From: Alphaproteobacteria bacterium
GTDB taxonomy: Bacteria; Pseudomonadota; Alphaproteobacteria; Sphingomonadales; Sphingomonadaceae
DNA length: 12,304 nucleotides
Reading direction: 5' to 3'
Assembly (NCBI GenBank): GCA_016650315.1
Contig: JAENVZ010000280.1
Coordinates: 1-12,304, forward strand
The notes beneath the pieces are model-generated. The model had not been told where the DNA came from. It did no database searches and was given only the letters and a program-made list of their open reading frames with translations. Both the position numbers and the translations under genes were made by a program. Every line of letters starts with the position of its first letter. Positions within the stretch are counted from its first letter, which is position 1. Shown piece by piece: positions 6,682 to 12,304 of this stretch.

Positions 6682-6761
6682 TTACACGCGCGTGAATGCG
6701 CTTGGGAAGGCCTATCTCTCCTGTTGCTCCATCTTTATGACGTTATAAACTGGTTCCGACC

Positions 6762-7532
6762 CTAATCCCGGTCGCGCTGACGCGGATGGCCGGTGGCAAC
6801 GATGCCGCCCGACAATTGCTTTACCTGAGGGTAGCGCTTCGCAACCTCGTCGGTATAGCCAAGGTTGAAGACGGTGAAGCTTTTGTCCTTGCGTTCATGC
6901 CGTTCGTAGAACGTGCCGAACATGCGGTCCCAGAAGAAATTGGTGATGCCATAATTGCCCTTTTCATCATGGAAATGATGGGCCATGTGCCGCGCCTTCA
7001 TCAGCGCGAGATACGGGTTCTTCGGCTTGTAGGACAGATGCTGAATGCAGTGGCAGAATTCATAGAAGCAGGTAGTGAGCAGACCCGCACAAAGCGCGAT
7101 GGCCGCGCCGCCAAGACCGCCAAAGGCATAGCCGATGGGGGTGGTCGCAATCGCGATTGTCGGCAGCGTCGTATGCAGCGCGCCGAAAAGCACCTCCAGA
7201 TGATTAGGATCCTGATGATGGTCATAATGGATGCGCTTCCATGTGGCGGCGAGGAAAGGCACCTTGAACATCCAGTTGCTGTGCAGCACCCAGCGGTGAA
7301 GCGCATACCAGACTAGCGGATAAAGCAGAATGGCCGAAGCGATCGACGCAAGGGTAGGCAGCACGGGAGCGGGATTATAGACCCACACACCGGCAGCCAG
7401 CACCGCCAGCAACAGATAGGCAATGATCGCCGGATACTGGAAATAGGCAACGACCAGTTCGCGCAGCGTCATCCGGTCCAGATGGTGCGAGCGATTCCAG
7501 AAGCCGGTGCGTTCCATGTCAGCCGTTTTCAC
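6762..7532 (-). CDS. Membrane fatty-acid hydroxylase / sterol desaturase superfamily protein
   Basis: A 256-residue integral membrane diiron oxygenase. From the proposed start it shows the histidine boxes HRWVLH (79-84), HYDHH (102-106), HCIQH (161-165) and RHMAHHFH (181-188). These sit between hydrophobic segments at roughly 32-50, 58-77 and 137-158. The box order HxxxxH, HxxHH, HxxxH, HxxHH and the following HDEKGNYGITNFFWD match fatty-acid 2-hydroxylases of the FA2H/Scs7 kind. Hydroxylation of the ceramide acyl chain is therefore a reasonable guess in a sphingolipid-making bacterium; carotenoid hydroxylase (CrtZ-type) is less likely given length and box context. GTG at 7530-7532 is chosen because AGAGG lies six bases upstream. 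ATG at 7517 and TTG at 7547 are alternatives with poorer ribosome sites. The CDPS start lies 121 nt downstream. Confidence 0.88.
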   Translation of the reverse strand: MKTADMERTGFWNRSHHLDRMTLRELVVAYFQYPAIIAYLLLAVLAAGVWVYNPAPVLPTLASIASAILLYPLVWYALHRWVLHSNWMFKVPFLAATWKRIHYDHHQDPNHLEVLFGALHTTLPTIAIATTPIGYAFGGLGGAAIALCAGLLTTCFYEFCHCIQHLSYKPKNPYLALMKARHMAHHFHDEKGNYGITNFFWDRMFGTFYERHERKDKSFTVFNLGYTDEVAKRYPQVKQLSGGIVATGHPRQRDRD

Positions 7533-7555
7533 GTTGGACCTCTTCAATCTTCCAT

Positions 7556-7569
7556 GTCCTGTACAGGAC
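7556..7569. promoter_or_regulatory. 14-bp perfect palindrome at the hydroxylase promoter, candidate operator
   Basis: GTCCTGTACAGGAC is identical on both strands. It lies between the proposed -10 element and the hydroxylase start codon and covers the expected transcription start point near 7567, an ideal repressor position. The CCTGT/ACAGG half-sites recall dimeric regulators, but no specific family can be named. Confidence 0.5.
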
Positions 7570-7573
7570 GCCT

Positions 7574-7601
7574 AATATAGTGTCGGCCTATCGCGCCGCA
7601 A
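7574..7601 (-). promoter_or_regulatory. Candidate promoter of the hydroxylase gene
   Basis: On the minus strand TTGCGG (7596-7601) and TATATT (7574-7579) are 16 bases apart, a plausible sigma-70-type -35/-10 pair. The -35 match is partial. The element lies about 42 bases upstream of the GTG start and directly in front of the 14-bp palindrome. Confidence 0.4.
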
Positions 7602-7668
7602 TAAGGCCCTTTTAGGACGGCCTGGGGGTCATGCTGCCACATTTGCCGCAAGCTCCATGGCCGTGATG

Positions 7669-8763
7669 TCATTCCTCTGTCCGAATGAGGATGGTTTCAC
7701 CCACCAGCAAAAATAGCAGAAAGGGTGCCCACGCCGCCATTAGGGGAGGATATGCACCCAGATTGCCCATAGCGAGCGCAAAATTGTCGGCGACGAAATA
7801 GGCAAAGCCAAGGCCCATGCCGATGACGGCGCGAAGAAACAATTTCCCCGACCGGGCAAGGCCGAAGGCGGCGACCGCACCCAGAAGCGGCATCAGCACA
7901 GCCGACAGGGGGCCGGAAATCTTGTGCCACAAATTTGCCTCCAGCGATGCGACGGGCCGCCCGGCATCCTTGAGATCGCTGATCGCGGAACGCAATTCCG
8001 TAAAGGAAAGACCATCTGGGTCGACTTTCGACAGGGTGAACTGGTCCGGCCGCACCTCGGGCGCAACGCGAATCGTGCCGAGCTGTTCCTGAGTGCCGCG
8101 CGCCACGTCGAAACGCACTGCGTCCTCCAACTGCCACATTCCGCCTGCATATCGGCCGCGTGGTGCCTTGGTAATGCTGTCCAGGATATTGTTGGTCCGG
8201 GTGAAGATGCGGACATCGGCTAGTTGGGCGGAGGCGCCCCGGCCCATGACCATGCCCGCCTGGATCAACTGACTGCCCTCCCGGACCCAAATATTCGTTT
8301 TCACGCCGCTGTTTCGCGGGATGGGGCCGTAATCGACATGTTCCCAGGCGCTGAGCGTAGCGTTTGCGCGGGTGACGACCCGTTCTTCAAAGGCGAAACT
8401 GATGCCGGCGACAAAAATGCTGGAAAGGATCAGCGGAGCCAGCACTTGATGCGCGGAAAGGCCCGCGGCCTTCATCGACACGACCTCACTGTTTTGGTTC
8501 AGCGTGGCGAGCGTGATAATCGTGCCCAGTAACACCGAGAAGGGAAGAAAGCGGTCAATAATCTGCGGCGCGCGCAGGCCCACATAGCGCCATAATTCAG
8601 CGTCGCCATTGCCTGGATACGCAAGAATTTGACCAGACTTCCCAAGCATGTCGAGCGTTTGCAACACGATCACCAGCAAGGCCAGCACAGCGAAGGTGCG
8701 GGCCAGGAACATCCGGGCCATGTAAAAGGCCATGGTTTTCGACGGGAAGAATTGCAATTGCAT
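7669..8763 (-). CDS. lptG: LptG permease of the lipopolysaccharide-type export ABC transporter
   Basis: A 364-residue YjgP/YjgQ-family inner-membrane protein. With LptF and LptB2 it forms the ABC transporter that pulls the outer-leaflet lipid from the inner membrane and pushes it along the Lpt bridge. N-terminal membrane segments are at about 18-36, 62-90 and 105-127. A periplasmic beta-jellyroll-like region follows (about 135-265, e.g. GVKTNIWVREGSQLIQAG). The C-terminal segments from about 285 include LMPLLGAVAAFGLARSGK and AWAPFLLFLLVGETILI. The LNQNSEVVSMKAAGLS block after TM2 is the family's coupling-helix region facing the ATPase. The ATG at 8763 is three bases after the lptF stop, with AGGTGA eight bases upstream. 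Sphingomonads usually lack LPS, so the cargo may be glycosphingolipid (inference). Confidence 0.93.
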   Translation of the reverse strand: MQLQFFPSKTMAFYMARMFLARTFAVLALLVIVLQTLDMLGKSGQILAYPGNGDAELWRYVGLRAPQIIDRFLPFSVLLGTIITLATLNQNSEVVSMKAAGLSAHQVLAPLILSSIFVAGISFAFEERVVTRANATLSAWEHVDYGPIPRNSGVKTNIWVREGSQLIQAGMVMGRGASAQLADVRIFTRTNNILDSITKAPRGRYAGGMWQLEDAVRFDVARGTQEQLGTIRVAPEVRPDQFTLSKVDPDGLSFTELRSAISDLKDAGRPVASLEANLWHKISGPLSAVLMPLLGAVAAFGLARSGKLFLRAVIGMGLGFAYFVADNFALAMGNLGAYPPLMAAWAPFLLFLLVGETILIRTEE

Positions 8764-8766
8764 GAC

Positions 8767-9978
8767 TTAGGTCACCTGCCGGAATTTGCGATGGCCGAAA
8801 CGGAACAATTTGGTAATCCATTTGCCGGTCCTGGCGAAAACGCGTTCCAGCGCTCCGATGGGTTGACCACCTGGGTGGTGCGCAATGACGTGATACATCC
8901 AGATTATCAACACACCGATCAGCAGGAATGGCAGCCACAATGCCGGCAACGGATCAACACGCCCAAGCGCGCCGAAGGCTTCCGCATATTCATTGATCTT
9001 GTGATAGGTCACAATGAAGATGATCGATAGAAATACGCCCAATGCCGACGTTGATCGTTTGGGCGGGATGGCAAAAGCAAGCGCGGCGAGCGGCAAGAGT
9101 AGCATCATCGCCACTTCGACCATACGAAAATGGAAATTCGCGCGAACCTCATTACGTAAAATGGGGCTGGACTTGCTGTCATTGCCGACGCGCACCAGTT
9201 CAGGAATGGTGAGTTCCAGGTCGGCATCGCCTCGGCCCCGGAATGCTTCTATTCGTGGCAGATCAATGGGCAGATCATGTGAGTTGAAGCTCAGAATGCG
9301 AGGTTCTTCATATTTGGGTGATTCGTTCACCAGAACGCCGTTCTTCAGGCGAAAAATAATGGTGTCGGGGTCGTCGGTAGCCAGGAACGTGCCTTGTGCG
9401 GCTGTGACCGCCAGCGATTGCCCTTCCTTGCCCTCGATGCGGACGAAAATGCCATAAAGATTACGGCCATCATCCCGGCTTTCCTCGATCCGCAAGGTTA
9501 TTTTCTTGCCAAGGCTGGTGAATTCGCCAACCTTGATTGACGCGCCAAGTGCGCCCGACCGCAATTCGAAGCGCAACCCTTCATAGGCGTAACGGGCGTA
9601 AGGCTGGACAAAGCCAACGATGGCCAGATTCACTAGCGCCAGCCCGATCGCATACATATAGGGGACGCGCAGCAGGCGGCTGTAGCTGAGGCCAACAGCC
9701 CGGAATACGTCAAGTTCGGACGATAGCGCGAGCCGCCGGAACGCCAGCAATATGCCAAGCATCAGCCCGATTGGTATACCAAGCGACAGATATTCGGGGA
9801 TAAGATTGGCCAGCATCCGCCACACGACACTGACAGGCCCGCCTTCTGCTGCAACGAAATCGAACAGGCGCAGCATCTTGTCGAGCACCAGCAACATGGC
9901 CGCGATGACCAGCGTGCTGAGGAGCGGCAAGGCGATCAGGCGAGCAATGTATCGGTCAGTGGCACTTAGCAGTTTCAA
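8767..9978 (-). CDS. lptF: LptF permease of the lipopolysaccharide-type export ABC transporter
   Basis: A 403-residue partner of LptG with the same YjgP/YjgQ architecture. Membrane helices are near 15-34, 55-80 and 101-120. The family segment is LIPEYLSLGIPIGLMLGILL followed by RRLALSSELDVFRAVGLS, the cytoplasmic coupling region. A periplasmic jellyroll-like domain lies at about 130-285. Three C-terminal helices begin near LLLPLAALAFAIPPKRS. The start is a TTG at 9976-9978, giving MKLLSATDRYIARLIALPLL. An in-frame stop lies not far upstream, and no ATG or GTG between it and the first helix would give a sensible protein; the ribosome site is weak. It is first in the lptF-lptG pair and divergent from the DUF2141 gene across a 120-bp shared upstream region. 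Confidence 0.93.
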   Translation of the reverse strand: MKLLSATDRYIARLIALPLLSTLVIAAMLLVLDKMLRLFDFVAAEGGPVSVVWRMLANLIPEYLSLGIPIGLMLGILLAFRRLALSSELDVFRAVGLSYSRLLRVPYMYAIGLALVNLAIVGFVQPYARYAYEGLRFELRSGALGASIKVGEFTSLGKKITLRIEESRDDGRNLYGIFVRIEGKEGQSLAVTAAQGTFLATDDPDTIIFRLKNGVLVNESPKYEEPRILSFNSHDLPIDLPRIEAFRGRGDADLELTIPELVRVGNDSKSSPILRNEVRANFHFRMVEVAMMLLLPLAALAFAIPPKRSTSALGVFLSIIFIVTYHKINEYAEAFGALGRVDPLPALWLPFLLIGVLIIWMYHVIAHHPGGQPIGALERVFARTGKWITKLFRFGHRKFRQVT

Positions 9979-10027
9979 TATATGGTCGTCCCATCACCAT
10001 GTTTTGGCCGCAAATAAATTCCATATC

Positions 10028-10072
10028 ATCAGGCGGGGCGAACAGGGCCGGGCCAGTCTATGATCAGGCGGG
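10028..10072. repeat. Short direct repeat in the lptF/DUF2141 divergent promoter region
   Basis: ATCAGGCGGG occurs at 10028-10037 and again at 10063-10072, starts 35 bases apart, in the 120-bp region between the divergent starts. It could be a paired binding site, but a 10-mer repeat in GC-rich DNA is weak evidence. No convincing promoter pair was assigned for either direction. Confidence 0.3.
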
Positions 10073-10098
10073 CTATAGCTTCCAGGAGTGTGTTGGTC

Positions 10099-10632
10099 AT
10101 GTTGAAATTTGACGGAAAGGGTGTTGGCGCGGTGCTTTTTACCGCTTCTGCCGCATTTCTGCCGTTTGGCGCTCATGCAGAGGCGGCACTGGGTCCTCAG
10201 GCAAGCCTGTGCAATGCCAATACCAGTGCGGTTCTTGTCCAGATTGAGGGTTTCAAGAGCCGGACCGGGAATGTCCGCGTGCAGTTGTACAGCAACAACC
10301 CCGGCCGGTTCCTTGAAAAGGGCGAATATCTGGAGCGCATAGAACTGCCGGTTACCAGCGGCGGTCTGATGAATGTGTGCGTGTCCGTGCCCAAACCGGG
10401 CAATTATGCCGTCTATGTCCGGCATGACGTCAATGGCAACGGCAAAAGCGACCGCAGCGACGGTGGTGGCTTTTCGGGCAATCCCGATGTCAGCCTGTTC
10501 GACATGATGGCCAAGAAAAAGCCGCGCATGAGCAAGGCCCAGTTTTCCGTCGGGTCCGAGACCCGGCCGATCAAGATCATTCTCAATTATGTTCAGGGGC
10601 TCTCTTTCGAGCCGCTGAAACAATATAGATAG
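10099..10632 (+). CDS. Exported DUF2141 family protein
   Basis: A 177-residue secreted or periplasmic protein of the DUF2141 family, whose function is unknown. An N-terminal signal peptide is clear: MLKFDGKGVG, a hydrophobic core AVLFTASAAFLPF, and a likely cut after AHA at residue 27. The mature part has the family's beta-sandwich blocks VLVQIEGFKSRTGNVRVQLY and LPKPGNYAVYVRHD-like sequence (here VPKPGNYAVYVRHD, 97-110). The loop HDVNGNGKSD (109-118) has a DxNxNGxxD pattern resembling calcium-binding loops. Cys38 and Cys94 could form a disulfide. The ATG at 10099 is chosen because AGGAG lies ten bases upstream and the signal peptide then begins normally; an in-frame ATG at 10060 would add 13 residues. 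The lipid kinase starts 14 nt downstream, so the two probably share a transcript. Confidence 0.85.
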   Translation: MLKFDGKGVGAVLFTASAAFLPFGAHAEAALGPQASLCNANTSAVLVQIEGFKSRTGNVRVQLYSNNPGRFLEKGEYLERIELPVTSGGLMNVCVSVPKPGNYAVYVRHDVNGNGKSDRSDGGGFSGNPDVSLFDMMAKKKPRMSKAQFSVGSETRPIKIILNYVQGLSFEPLKQYR

Positions 10633-10646
10633 GCGGTCAGGCAGCA

Positions 10647-11618
10647 ATGGTATGCGTAGCGCTTTTGTCCAATCCGAAGTCGACGGGCAATCGCGCCATG
10701 CTGCCTCGCGTGCGCAGTTACTGCGCCAATCACCCGGATATTTTCCACTATGAAGTGGAACATGCCGATCAGATCGGTCGGGCGCTGCAAACCATATCGC
10801 GGGTCGATCCCGCCGTCATCGTCATCAATGGCGGCGATGGCACGGTGCAGGCGGCGCTGACCGAATTGTATCAGGGCGAACATTTCAAGGGCAAGGTGCC
10901 GCCGATCGCGGTGCTGCCTAACGGCAAGACCAACCTGATCGCTCTCGACCTTGGCACCTATGGCGATCCGTTGAAGGCGCTCGACCGGATTGTCGAGATC
11001 GCCAAGACCGGTCTTGACCAGTATATCGTCGTGCGGGAACTGATTTCCCTGTCGGACGGACAGGTCGGAAGTCGGCCGGTATTGGGCATGTTCCTGGGCG
11101 GGGCAGGGCTGGCCGACTATATTCTCTATTGCCGCAACCGCATCTATCCGCTCGGGCTTTCCAATGGCCTGAGCCATTTTCTTACGGCCATGGCGGTCAT
11201 CTTTTCATTGCTGCTGGGCATAAGCGGCAAATATATGCCACCCAGGGCCCGGCCGATTCAGGTGTCACTGATCCGTGAGGGGCAGTTGCGCGGCCGTTTT
11301 TCGCTGCTGATCGTCACGACGCTGGAAAAGCTGTTGCTGGGCGCGCGCGCAGGCAGCACCGATGCGCAAGGCAGCATGAAACTGATGGCGGTCGACCAGA
11401 GCATACCGGCCTTGTTCCGTATGCTGTTCGCCAGTGTTTCGGGTCAGCTTGGCAAGCATAAATTGACAGGCATTCACCTTGAGCGCGGTGACATGATCCG
11501 TATCGAGGGGGATCGCAGCAGCGTAATACTGGATGGCGAATTGTTTGAGGCCGGTGCTGGGCAAGCCATCGTGCTGACATCGACCGCACCTGTGCCGTTC
11601 CTGCGCCTGGCGGCGTGA
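10647..11618 (+). CDS. Diacylglycerol-kinase-family lipid kinase
   Basis: A 323-residue protein of the DAGK catalytic-domain family (relatives: DgkB, YegS, sphingosine kinases). It should phosphorylate a lipid hydroxyl with ATP at the inner membrane; diacylglycerol to phosphatidate is the simplest guess. Visible motifs are SNPKSTGN (8-15), the nucleotide loop NGGDGTVQAALTELY with GGDGT at 62-66, and a C-terminal DGELFEAGAG block. The second glycine motif, usually PxGTxND, reads LPNGKTNLIALDLG (90-103), so Lys replaces the usual middle residue. A hydrophobic stretch LSHFLTAMAVIFSLLLGISG (about 174-193) suggests tight membrane association, unlike soluble DgkB. Start is ATG at 10647. The stop overlaps the next gene's GTG by 4 nt (GTGA). 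Ceramide or a sphingoid base are other possible substrates. Confidence 0.86.
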   Translation: MVCVALLSNPKSTGNRAMLPRVRSYCANHPDIFHYEVEHADQIGRALQTISRVDPAVIVINGGDGTVQAALTELYQGEHFKGKVPPIAVLPNGKTNLIALDLGTYGDPLKALDRIVEIAKTGLDQYIVVRELISLSDGQVGSRPVLGMFLGGAGLADYILYCRNRIYPLGLSNGLSHFLTAMAVIFSLLLGISGKYMPPRARPIQVSLIREGQLRGRFSLLIVTTLEKLLLGARAGSTDAQGSMKLMAVDQSIPALFRMLFASVSGQLGKHKLTGIHLERGDMIRIEGDRSSVILDGELFEAGAGQAIVLTSTAPVPFLRLAA

Positions 11619-12304
11619 CGCCCCTTTCTGAACTGGTTGCGGCAGAGCTTGCCGAGTCGGTGGATCCGCGCGTGGCCGCTATGGCGGCGGCACTCGCCGG
11701 GCACTATCCCGGCGCAGCGCGGGCCATTCTGTTCTATGGCTCCTGTCTGCGCATGGAACGGCTGGACGGGCTGATGCTCGATTTTTATCTGATCGTTTCG
11801 AATTATCGGGCAGCGTACGGCAAACGTTGGCTTGCCGCGGCAAACCGGATGATCCCGCCCAATGTCTTTCCCTTTGCCTATGATGGCCTCGTCGCCAAAT
11901 GTGCGGTGTTGAGTGAAGCCGATTTTGCCCGGCTGAACCTGCCAGATGCGGACAATGTATCGGTGTGGGCGCGCTTTGCGCAGCCGTCTCGACTGGTGTG
12001 GTTCGCCGATAATGCGGCGCGTGATGCGGCAATTGGGTCGATAGTGCAGGCGTCGCCTACGCTGCTGACGCTTGCCGCACCTGCTGCTCAAACGAGGGTC
12101 GGGCAGGCGGCAAAGGAAGATGGTCTGCACATGTGGCGCACGGGCTTTGCCCTGACTTATGACGCTGAATTGCGTGCCGAGCGCAAGGATCGGTCGGGGT
12201 CGATTGTCGATGGTGATGCAGAGCGGTATCGGCGCTTTATGGTCCCGGCGCTGACTGCGGCAGGATTGACGCAAAATCAGCTATTTTCGCGTGCCGAGGT
12301 TGAA
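11615..12304 (+). CDS. Nucleotidyltransferase-like protein resembling Tam41 CDP-DAG synthase (3' end cut by window)
   Basis: An open frame of 230 codons starting at GTG 11615 and still open at the window end. It overlaps the lipid-kinase stop in the GTGA arrangement. The sequence has a nucleotidyltransferase core: AILFYGSCLRM (38-47), then MLDFYLIVSNYRAAYGKRWL (54-73). It continues with NVFPFAYDGLVAKCAVLSEADF (83-104) and WARFAQPSRLVWF (118-130). The order YGS, LDF plus a hydrophobic strand, a K-containing VLS-type strand, then a W-A-R-x-x-x-P-x-R-L-like segment, is what mitochondrial Tam41 (PF09139) shows. Tam41 makes CDP-diacylglycerol from phosphatidate and CTP. Direct coupling to a kinase that may make phosphatidate strengthens this. 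Similarity was judged from memory of the motifs, so another nucleotidyltransferase-fold function remains possible. Confidence 0.78.
   Translation, partial: MTPLSELVAAELAESVDPRVAAMAAALAGHYPGAARAILFYGSCLRMERLDGLMLDFYLIVSNYRAAYGKRWLAAANRMIPPNVFPFAYDGLVAKCAVLSEADFARLNLPDADNVSVWARFAQPSRLVWFADNAARDAAIGSIVQASPTLLTLAAPAAQTRVGQAAKEDGLHMWRTGFALTYDAELRAERKDRSGSIVDGDAERYRRFMVPALTAAGLTQNQLFSRAEVE

Noticed and set aside
6762..7532. Beta-carotene hydroxylase (CrtZ) as the identity of the histidine-box membrane protein
   Set aside because: Carotenoid hydroxylases are shorter, and their second box context differs; the protein's length and the HHFHDEKGNYGIT block fit FA2H-like hydroxylases better.
7597..7622. 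Possible terminator for lptG (AGGCC...GGCCT stem on the minus strand)
   Set aside because: The stem is five base pairs with a ten-base loop, is followed by only TTATT, and overlaps the proposed -35 element of the next gene.
9994..10647. Minus-strand open frame (217 codons) covering the DUF2141 gene
   Set aside because: The plus-strand protein has a signal peptide, DUF2141 blocks and a ribosome site; the antisense frame has none of these.
11474..12274. Minus-strand open frame (266 codons) at the right end
   Set aside because: It opposes the end of the lipid kinase and the coupled nucleotidyltransferase-like frame; its Arg/His/Pro-rich translation is typical of an antisense shadow.

Overview
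The window looks like chromosomal DNA from an alphaproteobacterium of the sphingomonad group (Sphingobium/Sphingomonas-like). This rests on the generally high GC, on protein sequences that read like sphingomonad homologues (GlnE, a DUF455 protein, LptF/LptG), and on gene order. No rRNA, tRNA, insertion sequence, integrase or CRISPR array was seen.

Layout, left to right. (1) 2-3416, plus strand: the 3' part of glnE overlaps a Bcp/PrxQ peroxiredoxin, which overlaps a DUF455 ferritin-like protein. An exported M23 peptidase and an A-type Fe-S carrier (ErpA/IscA type) follow. (2) 3449-4219, plus: exonuclease III. (3) 4220-4560: an intergenic stretch with a weak terminator-like hairpin and one doubtful 57-codon ORF. 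(4) 4561-7532, minus: three genes, in transcription order a membrane fatty-acid hydroxylase, a tRNA-dependent cyclodipeptide synthase (CDPS), and a GNAT-like acyltransferase resembling bacterial ceramide synthases. (5) 7669-9978, minus: the lptF-lptG pair, transcribed lptF first. (6) 10099-12304, plus, divergent from lptF: an exported DUF2141 protein, a diacylglycerol-kinase-family lipid kinase, and a nucleotidyltransferase-like gene that overlaps the kinase by 4 nt and runs off the window. The last one resembles Tam41-type CDP-diacylglycerol synthases.

The right two thirds has an envelope-lipid theme. Sphingomonads carry glycosphingolipids instead of LPS. A candidate ceramide N-acyltransferase, a fatty-acid-2-hydroxylase-like enzyme, the LptFG extractor, a lipid kinase and a candidate CDP-DAG synthase within 8 kb would fit lipid A-free outer-membrane assembly and recycling of diacylglycerol. 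This is inference.

The most striking accessory element is the CDPS. It has the full NYH-type catalytic set, lies in a locally AT-richer patch, has no recognisable tailoring enzyme beside it, and is preceded by a perfect 11-bp-arm inverted repeat that abuts a strong Shine-Dalgarno sequence.
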